Assembly (NCBI GenBank): GCA_018716485.1
Contig: DVJY01000034.1
Span: 1-64,000, forward strand
Direction: 5' to 3'
Source: Candidatus Scybalocola faecipullorum
Lineage (GTDB): Bacteria > Bacillota > Clostridia > Lachnospirales > Lachnospiraceae
Length of the DNA: 64,000 nt
Part shown: positions 25,110-34,087 of the stretch, in pieces
Numbering within the stretch: the stretch's first letter is position 1
Layout of the letters: each line of letters starts with the position of its first letter
The notes under the pieces: model-generated
Database searches by the model: none
What the model was told of the DNA's origin: nothing
The model's input: only the letters and a program-made list of their open reading frames with translations
Program-made: the position numbers and the translations under genes

Positions 25110-26144
25110 TCAGGCGCAGGGGGTATATGCTGATGACAGTATGAAGCCGGTTGATGTTTGAGAAACACCAGTTTCCGCTGCCGCATCATTCATTGAAGAT
25201 ACAGTCGTTTGGGGATAGTACACAGCAAGAATTTCTTTATAAGACTTTCCTTCTTCAGCGAGAACATTGGCTCCGTACTGGCTAAGGCCGACACCGTGGC
25301 CGATGCCGCTGGTCGTAAAGGTCACAGACGTTTCATCAGCATCGACGGTAAAGCATGATGAAGGCAGGCCGAGAAGATAGCGCAGATCATCGCCGCCAAG
25401 AGAAAGATTGCCGATCTGAATTGTCTGAACGTAGCCGGCGCTGTCACGGCTGATAATTTGAATTGTATCTGCAATGCCCGATGGAGCGGCAAAAAAATTT
25501 GTATCGTAGCTTTGCATGAGCCCCATCAGCGTATCTGTATCGATGACTGTCTGTTCGGAAAAATCGGGACTTTGGCAGTCCCAAGAGGAGTCCACAGATA
25601 TCAGATAGGGAATGGTGCTGCCGAAAACTTCTTCGGCGTTTCGTGTTTTGCCGCCGCTGCATTTGAAAAATAATGCCGAAGCCGGCACGCCGTTATAAAG
25701 AATAATTTCATCGGAAGTCGACAGCACAGCCAGACTGATGCGCTCTATCGTTGTCTGCCACTGGGCTCCGAGCTGTTTTTTCAGTGTATATGGGTTGATA
25801 TAAGGTTGATTCAGTTGGTAATCGTCAATGGATTTGCGGCTGCCGAGTATATTTATAATATTTGTCCTTGCAATGACAGCCTGCGCTTTCAGCGCTTCAT
25901 CGTGATAATCGAAAGGTATAGATGCGGCGACCACACCAATCAGATATTCATCTAAATCCATACGGGTGCTGGTACTTCCGGAGTTGACATAAATGTCTAC
26001 TCCTGTTTGATAAATGTCTGAGGATATATTGGAAGAGTGACGGCTCATCAATAGGGTTGCAGCGGCGGGGAGGGCAAATAAGAGAATCAGCAGAAAAAAC
26101 AGGGTGAAAAGACGGGACTTCAATAGACTCACCTGAACATTCAT
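25110..26144 (-). CDS. spoIID: Stage II sporulation protein D (SpoIID)
   Basis: A 344-residue membrane-anchored lytic transglycosylase that acts in engulfment with SpoIIM/SpoIIP and lies next to the SpoIIQ-like gene. An N-terminal helix (about 13-34) is followed by the SpoIID domain: LDEYLIGVVAASIP (with the catalytic-type Glu), EALKAQAVIARTN, CSGGKTRNAEEVFGS and GHGVGLSQYGA. Start codon is uncertain: ATG 26144 gives a good signal anchor but no ribosome binding site, while TTG 26123 has AGGTGAG in front. The C-terminal ~20 residues are unusual Ser/Thr-rich sequence. Confidence 0.9.
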   Translation of the reverse strand: MNVQVSLLKSRLFTLFFLLILLFALPAAATLLMSRHSSNISSDIYQTGVDIYVNSGSTSTRMDLDEYLIGVVAASIPFDYHDEALKAQAVIARTNIINILGSRKSIDDYQLNQPYINPYTLKKQLGAQWQTTIERISLAVLSTSDEIILYNGVPASALFFKCSGGKTRNAEEVFGSTIPYLISVDSSWDCQSPDFSEQTVIDTDTLMGLMQSYDTNFFAAPSGIADTIQIISRDSAGYVQTIQIGNLSLGGDDLRYLLGLPSSCFTVDADETSVTFTTSGIGHGVGLSQYGANVLAEEGKSYKEILAVYYPQTTVSSMNDAAAETGVSQTSTGFILSSAYTPCA

Positions 26145-26219
26145 TTTTATATCATATGGATGTTCAGGGAATTCTATGCTATAATTAGCGGCAGTACAGT
26201 CAATGAAAGGCAGACGAAC

Positions 26220-27953
26220 ATGAAAATATTGTTGGCAGCGATTAATGCAAAATATATTCATTCCAATCCGGCGGTGTATACGCTGGCCGCTTTTGCCGGA
26301 ATGGAACCCCAAGCCGTTGAAATCAGGGAATTTACGATTAATCAGTATAAGGAAGAGATTTTAGAAAGTATCTATAAGGCACGGGCAGATGTGGTAATGT
26401 TTTCGTGCTATATATGGAATATTGCCCTCGTGTCATCTGTGTCGGCCATGCTTAAAGCGGCGGCGCCCCATGTACATATATGGCTGGGCGGTCCTGAAGT
26501 GTCTTATGACGCACCCGAGTTTTTAAAAAATCATCCTCATATTGAAGGTATTATGTATGGCGAGGGAGAGTACAGCTTTAAGGCACTGGCCGAGTATTAT
26601 GTAAACTCTTTGGGCGCTTTGGAAAATGTTCCCGGCATTGTATACCGGAGTGACGGCCATATCGTGAAACATGCGCCGGCGCCTCCTGTACCGATGGATA
26701 TGCTGCCGTTTATTTATGATGACACTGCATTATTTGAACATAAGATTATTTATTATGAGTCCAGCCGGGGATGTCCGTTTTCCTGCAGTTACTGCCTTTC
26801 TTCGATCGACAGGCATGTGCGGTTTAAAAGTACGGCGCTTGTACAGGCAGAACTTCTGAAATTTTTGGAGGCGAAAGTGCCTCAGGTCAAATTTGTGGAT
26901 CGGACATTTAACTGCCGTCACGAGCATACGATGGCGGTCTGGCAGTTTATTAAAGATCATGACAACGGCGTGACCAATTTCCATTTTGAAATTACGGCCG
27001 ATCTTTTAAGCGAGGATGAGATTGGGCTTTTAGCTTCCATGCGGCCGGGGCTTGTGCAGCTGGAAATCGGCGTGCAGTCCACTTGCGAAAAAACCCTTGA
27101 GGAAATCCGCCGGGTGATGGATTTCGGACATTTAAGCCGCGTTGTCACCAAGATTGCGCAGGCAGGCAATGTCCATCAGCATTTGGATTTGATCGCGGGA
27201 TTGCCTTTTGAGACACTGGAACGTTTTAAACAGTCGTTTAACGATGTGTACCTTCTGAAGCCTCAGCAGCTGCAGCTCGGTTTTCTGAAAGTGCTGAAAG
27301 GCTCATGGATGTATGAAAACCGCGGCGCTTACGGGCTTGTCTATGATCCGGAGCCGGTGTATGAAGTGATCCGGACGCGCTGGATGAGTTTTGACGACAT
27401 TTTATATTTAAAAGGTATTGAATCAGTCTTGGAAATTTTCTATAACAGTCGGCAGTTTGAAAAATCGATTGCCTTTCTGGAGCATTTTTTTGATACGCCG
27501 TTTGAATTGTACGGCGCGCTGGCAGATTTTTATGAAGACAGGGCGCTGAATATGTGCAGTCATGCGAGAATGGCAAGATATGATCATCTGCTGGCTTTTG
27601 CAGATGTTCACGGCATAGATACGGCGCTGATGAAAGAATTACTGCTTAGTGATCTGTATGGACGGGAACATTTGAAAAAACGGCCGTCATGGGCCCAAGT
27701 GTCCAAAGAGGCAAAAGCGGCCGCGGCAGATTTTTATAATGACAGCGGTCAGATTGAACGTTTTCTGCCGGAAATGGCGGGAGAAAGCTACAGACAGCTG
27801 AGATTTGATACCCATCTGGAATTTTTTGATTATGACATGGAAGCCGCCATAACTAAAGGTGAGGCAGTACGAAGAAAGCATGCGCTTTTATTTAATTATC
27901 GGAAAAGAAATCCATTAACATATGAAGCTGAGGAAATTGATGTCAGCAGGTGA
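26220..27953 (+). CDS. B12-binding-domain radical SAM protein (DUF4080 type)
   Basis: A 577-residue protein with an N-terminal cobalamin-binding-like Rossmann domain (about 1-140: KILLAAINAKY, VMFSCYIWN, LGGPEVSY). A radical SAM core carries CPFSCSYC (about residue 185), and a C-terminal DUF4080-like region completes it. Such proteins are common in Clostridia and generally of unknown substrate (methylation or rearrangement chemistry). ATG 26220 follows AAAGG at 26206-26210; a longer reading from 26160 overlaps the spoIID promoter region. Its 3' end overlaps nth, suggesting co-transcription. Confidence 0.87.
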   Translation: MKILLAAINAKYIHSNPAVYTLAAFAGMEPQAVEIREFTINQYKEEILESIYKARADVVMFSCYIWNIALVSSVSAMLKAAAPHVHIWLGGPEVSYDAPEFLKNHPHIEGIMYGEGEYSFKALAEYYVNSLGALENVPGIVYRSDGHIVKHAPAPPVPMDMLPFIYDDTALFEHKIIYYESSRGCPFSCSYCLSSIDRHVRFKSTALVQAELLKFLEAKVPQVKFVDRTFNCRHEHTMAVWQFIKDHDNGVTNFHFEITADLLSEDEIGLLASMRPGLVQLEIGVQSTCEKTLEEIRRVMDFGHLSRVVTKIAQAGNVHQHLDLIAGLPFETLERFKQSFNDVYLLKPQQLQLGFLKVLKGSWMYENRGAYGLVYDPEPVYEVIRTRWMSFDDILYLKGIESVLEIFYNSRQFEKSIAFLEHFFDTPFELYGALADFYEDRALNMCSHARMARYDHLLAFADVHGIDTALMKELLLSDLYGREHLKKRPSWAQVSKEAKAAAADFYNDSGQIERFLPEMAGESYRQLRFDTHLEFFDYDMEAAITKGEAVRRKHALLFNYRKRNPLTYEAEEIDVSR

Positions 27954-28635
27954 GAAAATGACGACTTTGAGTAAGAAAAAAAGAATTGAGGAAATACTAA
28001 GGTTATTGGATGAGCATTATGGAACAGAAAAAATCTGCTACTTAAACTATCATGAACCGTGGCAGCTTCTGATCGCAGTGATTTTAAGCGCCCAGTGCAC
28101 CGATGCCCGTGTCAACATTGTGACAGGACCGCTGTTTGAGCGGTATCCCTCCATTGAAGCGCTGGCCGGCGCCGATCAGAAAGAACTGGAACAGTATATT
28201 CATTCAACAGGCTTTTATAAAAACAAGGCAAAAAATATCATAGAGTGCTGCAGGCGGCTTATGGACGTTTATAACGGAAAGCTGCCGGAGACAATCGAAG
28301 ACCTTACTTCTCTGGCAGGCGTTGGACGAAAGACGGCCAATGTGATCCGCGGCAATATTTATAATGATCCGAGCATTGTCGTTGATACCCATGTCAGGCG
28401 TATTTCAGCGAAGCTGGGGCTGACAAAGTCCAAAGATCCCGAAAAGATAGAATATGATTTGATGAAAGTGCTTCCCATGGATCACTGGATTATTTACAAC
28501 ATGCAGATCATTACACTGGGCAGACAGATTTGTACGGCGAGAAATCCAAAATGCAGCGAATGTTTTTTAAATGGAGTTTGCCCGTCATCTCTGGCTGAAC
28601 TGACAGGACAAGGAAAAGGTGGGCGCCATGATTAA
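27940..28635 (+). CDS. nth: Endonuclease III
   Basis: A bifunctional DNA glycosylase/AP lyase for oxidised pyrimidines. The 231-residue protein has the helix-hairpin-helix with catalytic Lys (LAGVGRKTANV), catalytic Asp in VVDTHVRR, and a C-terminal 4Fe-4S cluster with C-x6-C-x2-C-x5-C spacing (CTARNPKCSECFLNGVC). ATG 27940, preceded by GAGG at 27930-27933, is preferred; ATG 27958 is also possible. It overlaps the radical SAM gene by 14 bp and the exonuclease gene by 8 bp, giving a compact three-gene unit. Confidence 0.95.
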   Translation: MSAGEKMTTLSKKKRIEEILRLLDEHYGTEKICYLNYHEPWQLLIAVILSAQCTDARVNIVTGPLFERYPSIEALAGADQKELEQYIHSTGFYKNKAKNIIECCRRLMDVYNGKLPETIEDLTSLAGVGRKTANVIRGNIYNDPSIVVDTHVRRISAKLGLTKSKDPEKIEYDLMKVLPMDHWIIYNMQIITLGRQICTARNPKCSECFLNGVCPSSLAELTGQGKGGRHD

Positions 28636-29338
28636 AAATTATGTGGCATTCGATTTGGAGACAACCGGCCTGAACTGTGAGCGGGATGAAATTATAGAGA
28701 TTGGAGCTCTGAAAGTGACTGGCGGCAAAGTCAGCGGCCGTTTCAGCTGTCTGATCCGCCCGGAAAATCCGATTTCGCCGGAAATTACAGCCATTACAGG
28801 GATTACAAACGATATGGTGGCTGACGCGCCGCCGGTAACAAAAGCAATTCCGGAGTTTCTTTTGTTCTGCAGGGATGATTTGCTGTTGGGACACAATTTG
28901 CTGTTTGATTATAAATTTACGAAAGTTCAGGCAAGACGGCTCGGACTGCCTTTTGAAAAGCAGGGGCTGGATACACTTAAAATCGCCCGGACTGTCCACA
29001 AGTCATTGCCGTCGAGAAGTCTGGGCGCGCTTTGCGAGCATTATCATATTGTTAACGCCGCAGCGCACAGAGCGTATCACGATGCGCTGGCTACCGCAAA
29101 GATTTATCAGATGATGGCCCATTATTATGAAGACCGCTATCCAGAAGTGTTTGAGCCTGTATCGCTGACGTATCGTCCGAAAAAACAGCAGCCGGCGACG
29201 GCAAAACAAAAAGCCTACTTGAATGAACTTGTAAAATATCATAAAATAGATTTTAATCAGGATGCAGAAATGATGACAAAAAGCGAGATGTCCAGAGTGA
29301 TTGACAAAATTATTCTCGTTCACGGCAGAATGATATAA
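28628..29338 (+). CDS. DnaQ-like 3'-5' exonuclease
   Basis: A 236-residue protein with a DEDDh exonuclease fold: FDLETTG (about 9-15), the GHNLLFD motif (about 90) and HRAYHDALAT (about 140-150). About 70 extra C-terminal residues are Lys/Gln-rich and unrecognised. It resembles the epsilon subunit of DNA polymerase III or PolC-like exonucleases, but is free-standing and could act in repair or RNA/DNA turnover. ATG 28628 has AAGG 8 nt upstream, and is preferred over GTG 28619. Confidence 0.88.
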   Translation: MIKNYVAFDLETTGLNCERDEIIEIGALKVTGGKVSGRFSCLIRPENPISPEITAITGITNDMVADAPPVTKAIPEFLLFCRDDLLLGHNLLFDYKFTKVQARRLGLPFEKQGLDTLKIARTVHKSLPSRSLGALCEHYHIVNAAAHRAYHDALATAKIYQMMAHYYEDRYPEVFEPVSLTYRPKKQQPATAKQKAYLNELVKYHKIDFNQDAEMMTKSEMSRVIDKIILVHGRMI

Positions 29339-29355
29339 TTTAAGGAGATGTTGAA

Positions 29356-29454
29356 ATGCTCAATAAAAAATCCAAAAGAATCCTATCGACGGTAGTTGCG
29401 GGAGTATTGATTTTTGCAATGATCTTAGGCTGCATCGCATCATTTATCATGTAG
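29356..29454 (+). CDS. 32-residue single-pass membrane peptide
   Basis: A short gene with AAGGAG at 29342-29347, 8 nt before ATG 29356. The peptide has a basic N-terminus (MLNKKSKR) and one hydrophobic helix (about residues 10-31) ending in FIM. Short basic-plus-helix peptides of this kind recur in Lachnospiraceae, often near exonuclease or cell-envelope genes; their function is unknown. It lies 17 bp behind the exonuclease gene and 53 bp ahead of the VanW gene. The case rests on the good ribosome binding site and clean open frame. Confidence 0.65.
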   Translation: MLNKKSKRILSTVVAGVLIFAMILGCIASFIM

Positions 29455-29507
29455 CATGCAGCAGGCTCCCTGACACCGCAGGACAAGCTGCAGCAGGGAG
29501 AGTAATA

Positions 29508-30857
29508 ATGAAGAAAAAAGCATTAAAGTGGATTTTAGGCGCAGCCATTGGCATTGCCGCAGTCACCGGATGCTGTATGTATCCGTCGGCGGCTGAAAGA
29601 AGCAATGTCCTTCCGGATGGTGTAATGATTGAAGAAATGGATATGAGCGGCAAAACGCCTGAGGAAGCGCTGGCAGCAGTGGCAGAAATGGTGGAGGAGG
29701 CAGGCCGGAAGCAGCTTACTGTTACCGATGGCGAGGCAAGTTTAACTATGACGCTGGCACAGGCCGGACTGACGCTGAAAAATGCCGATGAGATTGAAGC
29801 GGCATGTCACACAGGACTTTCAGGCAATTATATTCAGCGGTTTAAGGAAATTTCAGATGCCGACAGCGGAAACAAAGTTTTTTCATTGGAATTGACATGT
29901 GATCAGGAAGTTTTGTGTGATGCGCTTAAACAGTGTCAGGACCAAGTGGCGTGCGCGCCCGAGGATGCGGTGATTGTACGAAAGAACGGACAGTTTATCA
30001 TAACGCCGGAAAAGCAGGGCAGACAGATGGATATAGAAAAGACGGCTGACGCTGTCACAGAGGCTGTGGAAAAAACGTGGCGGGAAGATGGAGTGACTGC
30101 GGCGCTTGAGGCGGACTACAGCGAACCGGCCCACACCAGAGAAGAACTGTCAGTGATCAAGGATGAACTGGGCGCTTATGAGACAAGTTTTGCCGGCTCG
30201 TCCTCGGGCAGAATTGCCAATATTAAAAACGGGGCGGCCAAACTGGAAAACCATGTGGTATATCCGGGTGAGGAGTTTTCCTTCCTCGAACTGGCGCGCC
30301 CGTTTAATGCAGCCAATGGTTATGCACTGGCTGGAACTTATGTTAATGGGAGAAATACACCGGGGATGGGCGGCGGCATATGTCAGGTATCATCAACGCT
30401 GTACAATGCTGTTTTAAGAGCAGAGCTGACGGTGACAGAAAGAACAAATCATATGATGACCGTCGGTTATGTGCCGCTTGGCGCTGACGCTACGATCGCC
30501 AATCCTTATACAGATTTTAAATTTAAGAATGAAAGCGGCTATCCGGTGCTTATTGAAGCCTATACGTATGGAACCATGCTTTATGTTCGTATTTACGGCA
30601 AAGAGGAACGCCCGGCGGACAGAACGATTGAATTTATCACGGTGACGGAACAGACGATTGCTCCCGGAGCCGATGTGATCACCTACGACAATACGATGCC
30701 TGCCGGAGAAGTGCGTGTGGATCAAAATGCGCACACCGGATATGTTGCCGCATTTTATAAAAATATTTATATTCATGGAAAATTAACAGATCAAATTTTG
30801 ATTAACCGAAGTCAATACGGCGCATACCCGAGATATATTACAAAGGGAAGCGCATAA
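29508..30857 (+). CDS. VanW-family exported protein
   Basis: A 449-residue secreted or membrane-attached protein: signal/anchor segment at about 8-28, then peptidoglycan-binding-like repeats (about 40-210: PEEALAAV...), the VanW domain (about 225-370) with the hallmark GGGICQVSSTLYNAV and ERTNHMMTVGYVPLG, and a C-terminal G5-like tail. VanW proteins belong to glycopeptide-resistance clusters, but stand-alone ones are widespread in Clostridia and probably act in cell-wall metabolism. No vanHAX genes are nearby, so resistance is not implied. GGGAGAG precedes the ATG. Confidence 0.9.
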   Translation: MKKKALKWILGAAIGIAAVTGCCMYPSAAERSNVLPDGVMIEEMDMSGKTPEEALAAVAEMVEEAGRKQLTVTDGEASLTMTLAQAGLTLKNADEIEAACHTGLSGNYIQRFKEISDADSGNKVFSLELTCDQEVLCDALKQCQDQVACAPEDAVIVRKNGQFIITPEKQGRQMDIEKTADAVTEAVEKTWREDGVTAALEADYSEPAHTREELSVIKDELGAYETSFAGSSSGRIANIKNGAAKLENHVVYPGEEFSFLELARPFNAANGYALAGTYVNGRNTPGMGGGICQVSSTLYNAVLRAELTVTERTNHMMTVGYVPLGADATIANPYTDFKFKNESGYPVLIEAYTYGTMLYVRIYGKEERPADRTIEFITVTEQTIAPGADVITYDNTMPAGEVRVDQNAHTGYVAAFYKNIYIHGKLTDQILINRSQYGAYPRYITKGSA

Positions 30858-30877
30858 ACTAATCAGGGGAGTTTTAT

Positions 30878-31876
30878 ATGATCACAGGGAAAATACAGGA
30901 TATTGTTCTTGGCAGATCCGTGATGACAAAGCTTGACCGCCGCTGCGGCAGTGCTGTTGTACCGCCGGGCATCGGACGGGACTTTGGAGCGGTGACGCTT
31001 GATGACGGGACGATATTGATGACGCATATGCATACGATGTGCGGCGATGCTTATGAGTGCGGGCAGCTCGCTGTGTGGGCAGCGGTCAACGGACTGATGG
31101 CACATGGAGCAAAGCTGACCGGCATAACGGTCAGTATTACGATGCCCGAAGGCACGCCGGAGCCACAGCTTCGGGAGCTGATGGCGCTTTTAGAGCAGTC
31201 GTGCCGTCGTTTGGATATCCAAATTTTAGGCGGACATACAACAGTATCACCGGCTGTATCAGAGATGATTGTCTCTGTTTGTGCCGAGGGAACAGCGCCG
31301 TCGGCAGACCGGCTGACACAGCTGACACTTCGGGACGGCGATGATCTTGTAATGACCGGCTGGGCCGGGTTGTCCGGGACAGCAGTCATCGCAAGAAGAG
31401 CCGGCAGTCAGCTTTACGAAAAATACCACCCGGGCTTTATTGACGGCACACAGCAGTTTTTTGAGGCAGCCGATGTGAGACCGGCAGCGGCGCTTTTGGA
31501 TGATTTTGATATATCCGGCGTTAAAGATGTAAGTTCCACAGGCATTTACGGGGCTCTGTGGGAGATGGCGGCGGCCGGCGGCGCCGGCTTTGAAGTTTAT
31601 TTGAAAAAAATACCGCTCAGACAGGAAACTGTAGAAATATGCAACTATTTTGATATTAATCCGTATCGGCTGGAATCAGCCGGGGCTCTTTTAGTCGCTT
31701 TAGATCACGGCGGCAGATTTGTTCAGGCGTGCCATAAAGCAGGCGTCCATGCCGCGGTCATTGGCACCGTTGTTTCAGGCAACAAGAAATTGATCATCAA
31801 TGATGAAGAAACCAGCTGCATGGAGGCTCCGAGAGGCTCCGAAATGGCAAAAATAGATTGGAGGAATCAGAGATGA
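30878..31876 (+). CDS. AIR-synthase/HypE-like ATP-binding protein
   Basis: A 332-residue PurM/HypE/ThiL/SelD superfamily member: GRDFGAVTLDDGT near the N-terminus, GGHTTVSP (about 120-127), WAGLSGTAVIA glycine-rich ATP segment, and a DVSSTGIYGALWEMA C-terminal-domain motif. HypE needs a C-terminal Cys; none is present here, so it is not a classic HypE. Its stop overlaps the ATG of the Lrp-type regulator (ATGA), and the regulator in turn overlaps the aminotransferase, so the three form one translationally coupled operon. Substrate unknown; an amino-acid-related phosphorylation is only a guess. Confidence 0.8.
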   Translation: MITGKIQDIVLGRSVMTKLDRRCGSAVVPPGIGRDFGAVTLDDGTILMTHMHTMCGDAYECGQLAVWAAVNGLMAHGAKLTGITVSITMPEGTPEPQLRELMALLEQSCRRLDIQILGGHTTVSPAVSEMIVSVCAEGTAPSADRLTQLTLRDGDDLVMTGWAGLSGTAVIARRAGSQLYEKYHPGFIDGTQQFFEAADVRPAAALLDDFDISGVKDVSSTGIYGALWEMAAAGGAGFEVYLKKIPLRQETVEICNYFDINPYRLESAGALLVALDHGGRFVQACHKAGVHAAVIGTVVSGNKKLIINDEETSCMEAPRGSEMAKIDWRNQR

Positions 31877-32355
31877 AGGAAAAAATTTTGGCAATTATTG
31901 AGAAAAACAGTAAAATCAGTATCGAAGATTTAGCCGTACTGCTTGGCGAAAGTGTGGATCAGGTGGCCAATGCGGTGATGGAGATGGAAAAAGATAAAGT
32001 CATCTGCGGCTATCATACGATTATTAATTGGAATAAGATCACCAGTGAAAAAGTAAACGCCCTCATTGAAGTGAAGGTAACACCGCAGCGTCAGCTCGGA
32101 TTTGATAAACTGGCTGAGCGCATCTACAATTATCCGGAAGTCACGGCCGTATATCTGATGTCCGGCGGCTTCGACTTCGCCGTCTTTATTGAAGGAAAGA
32201 CACTTCAGGAAATCGCCGAATTTGTCACATCAAGATTGTCTACAATCGAAGGTGTGTTAAGCACAGCGACGCATTTTGTATTAAAAACATATAAAGAACA
32301 TGGGACTGTGCTTGTGGAAGAACCGACGAGAGAAAGGCAGCTGATTACCGCATGA
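31873..32355 (+). CDS. Lrp/AsnC-family regulator
   Basis: A 160-residue regulator with an N-terminal helix-turn-helix (about 1-55: ISIEDLAVLLGES) and a C-terminal ligand-binding RAM domain (about 65-150: VNALIEVKV, YLMSGGFDFAVFIEG). GGAGG at 31860-31864 supports ATG 31873. Its overlap with an aminotransferase gene is the classic autoregulated arrangement, where the regulator senses an amino acid handled by its neighbour (inference). Confidence 0.93.
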   Translation: MKEKILAIIEKNSKISIEDLAVLLGESVDQVANAVMEMEKDKVICGYHTIINWNKITSEKVNALIEVKVTPQRQLGFDKLAERIYNYPEVTAVYLMSGGFDFAVFIEGKTLQEIAEFVTSRLSTIEGVLSTATHFVLKTYKEHGTVLVEEPTRERQLITA

Positions 32356-33551
32356 GAAATCCATTATCTGAAAAAATAGTCAACATAAAACCATCAGGGA
32401 TAAGAAAATTTTTTGACCTTGTTACTGAGATGAACGATCCGGAGGTCATTTCCTTAGGCGTAGGTGAACCGGATTTTGATACGCCGTGGCATATCCGCGA
32501 GGAAGGCATTTACGCGCTGGAGAAAGGGAGGACTTTCTATACCTCCAATTCAGGTCTGATGGAACTGCGCACAGAGATTTCAAAATACTTAGAGAGAACA
32601 TGCAGTGTTACATATGATCCGGCCCATGAAGTTGTGATTACAGTCGGCGGTTCCGAAGCTATTGATATTGCGCTGCGCGCCATGCTTGATCCGGGAGATG
32701 AAGTGCTGATCCCGCAGCCAAGCTATGTGTCTTATGTGCCGTGTACGGTGCTAGCCGACGGTGTGCCGGTGATTATTAACCTGAAAGAGGAAAATGAATT
32801 CCGTCTGACAAAAGAGGAACTTCTGGAAGCGATCACTGATAAGACGAAAGTTTTGATCCTGCCGTTCCCGAATAATCCGACCGGTTCGATCATGCGCCGT
32901 AAAGACTTGGAAGAGATTGCACAGGTCTGTATTGAAAAAGATATTTTTGTCCTTTCAGATGAAATTTACAGCGCGCTCACATACGGAGAGCCCCATGTGA
33001 CGATTGCTTCGCTGCCGGGGATGAAAGAGAGAACCATTTTGATCAACGGTTTTTCAAAAGCATATGCGATGACCGGGTGGCGTCTCGGCTATGCATGCGG
33101 GCCGCGGGAATTGATGGAGCAGATGCTTAAAATCCACCAGTTTGCCATCATGTGCGCGCCGACGACCAGTCAGTATGCCGCAGTTGATGCTTTAAGAAAC
33201 GGCGACAGAGATGTAGAATTGATGCGTCAGTCCTACGACCAGCGCAGGAGATTTCTTGTCCATACGTTCCGTGAAATGGGACTGGAATGTTTTGAGCCGT
33301 TTGGCGCATTTTATGTATTTCCGAGCATTAAAAGTCTTCATATGACTTCCGATGAGTTTGCCGAAAAGCTGCTGAAAGCGGAAAAAGTTGCTGTCGTGCC
33401 GGGTACGGCCTTTGGAGACTGCGGAGAAGGCTTTTTGAGAATTTCCTATGCATATTCATTGGAAGAACTGAAAGAGGCTACCGGAAGAATCGCAAGATTC
33501 GTAAAAAAATGCCGGGAAGCGCAGAACACAAAGGAGGCAAAAGATGCTTAA
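32352..33551 (+). CDS. Class I/II pyridoxal-phosphate aminotransferase
   Basis: A 399-residue fold-type I aminotransferase. Visible motifs are GVGEPDFDTPWHI, the PLP phosphate-binding region VGGSEAID, NPTG, SDEIY and the PLP lysine in NGFSKAYAMTGWRLG, plus the Arg in GFLRISYA. It resembles AspC/AraT/PatA-type enzymes; the exact amino acid cannot be assigned. Its ATG overlaps the stop of the Lrp/AsnC gene. The C-terminal end overlaps the start of trmL by 8 bp. Confidence 0.93.
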   Translation: MRNPLSEKIVNIKPSGIRKFFDLVTEMNDPEVISLGVGEPDFDTPWHIREEGIYALEKGRTFYTSNSGLMELRTEISKYLERTCSVTYDPAHEVVITVGGSEAIDIALRAMLDPGDEVLIPQPSYVSYVPCTVLADGVPVIINLKEENEFRLTKEELLEAITDKTKVLILPFPNNPTGSIMRRKDLEEIAQVCIEKDIFVLSDEIYSALTYGEPHVTIASLPGMKERTILINGFSKAYAMTGWRLGYACGPRELMEQMLKIHQFAIMCAPTTSQYAAVDALRNGDRDVELMRQSYDQRRRFLVHTFREMGLECFEPFGAFYVFPSIKSLHMTSDEFAEKLLKAEKVAVVPGTAFGDCGEGFLRISYAYSLEELKEATGRIARFVKKCREAQNTKEAKDA

Positions 33552-34053
33552 CATCGTGCTGCACGAGCCGGAGATGCCGGCCAATACGGGAAATATCGGC
33601 AGGACGTGCGTCGCAACAGGCACGCGGCTGCATCTGATTGAGCCTTTAGGATTTAAAATTAATGAAAAACAGTTAAAGCGCGCAGGACTGGATTATTGGG
33701 ATAAGCTTGATGTGACTGTTTATGATGATTTTGATGACTTTCTTGCAAAAAATCCCCAAGCTAAAGGCAGACTCTTTATGGCGACGACAAAAGCAAGAAG
33801 ATCTTACTGCGATGTGGCCTATCCTGAGGACGCGTATATTATGTTTGGCAAGGAGAGCGCGGGAATTCCGGAAGAAATTCTTGTCGATTACGAGGAAACA
33901 TGTGTGCGCATTCCGATGCTGCCGCATATCCGATCGCTGAATCTTTCAAATTCAGCGGCGATTGTCCTCTATGAAGCGCTGCGCCAGCAGCAGTTTGCTC
34001 AGATGGAAAAAACCGGTCATCTGCACCGGCTTCACTGGAAAGACGAAATATAA
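33544..34053 (+). CDS. trmL: tRNA (cytidine/uridine-34-2'-O)-methyltransferase TrmL
   Basis: A 169-residue SPOUT methyltransferase that methylates the wobble base of certain leucine tRNAs. The deep trefoil-knot motifs are visible: NTGNIGRTC at the N-terminus, FGKESAGIPEEIL (about 98-110) and the C-terminal RIPMLPHIRSLNLSNSAAIVLYE. AAAGGAGG lies 8 nt before the ATG within the aminotransferase end. Placement behind an aminotransferase has no obvious functional meaning. Confidence 0.93.
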   Translation: MLNIVLHEPEMPANTGNIGRTCVATGTRLHLIEPLGFKINEKQLKRAGLDYWDKLDVTVYDDFDDFLAKNPQAKGRLFMATTKARRSYCDVAYPEDAYIMFGKESAGIPEEILVDYEETCVRIPMLPHIRSLNLSNSAAIVLYEALRQQQFAQMEKTGHLHRLHWKDEI

Positions 34054-34087
34054 ACAGCATCGATCGTATACGGGGGAGATGAGGCAA

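Noticed and set aside
28511-28999. Leftward frames opposite nth and the exonuclease gene
   Set aside because: They are antisense shadows of genes with clear catalytic motifs.
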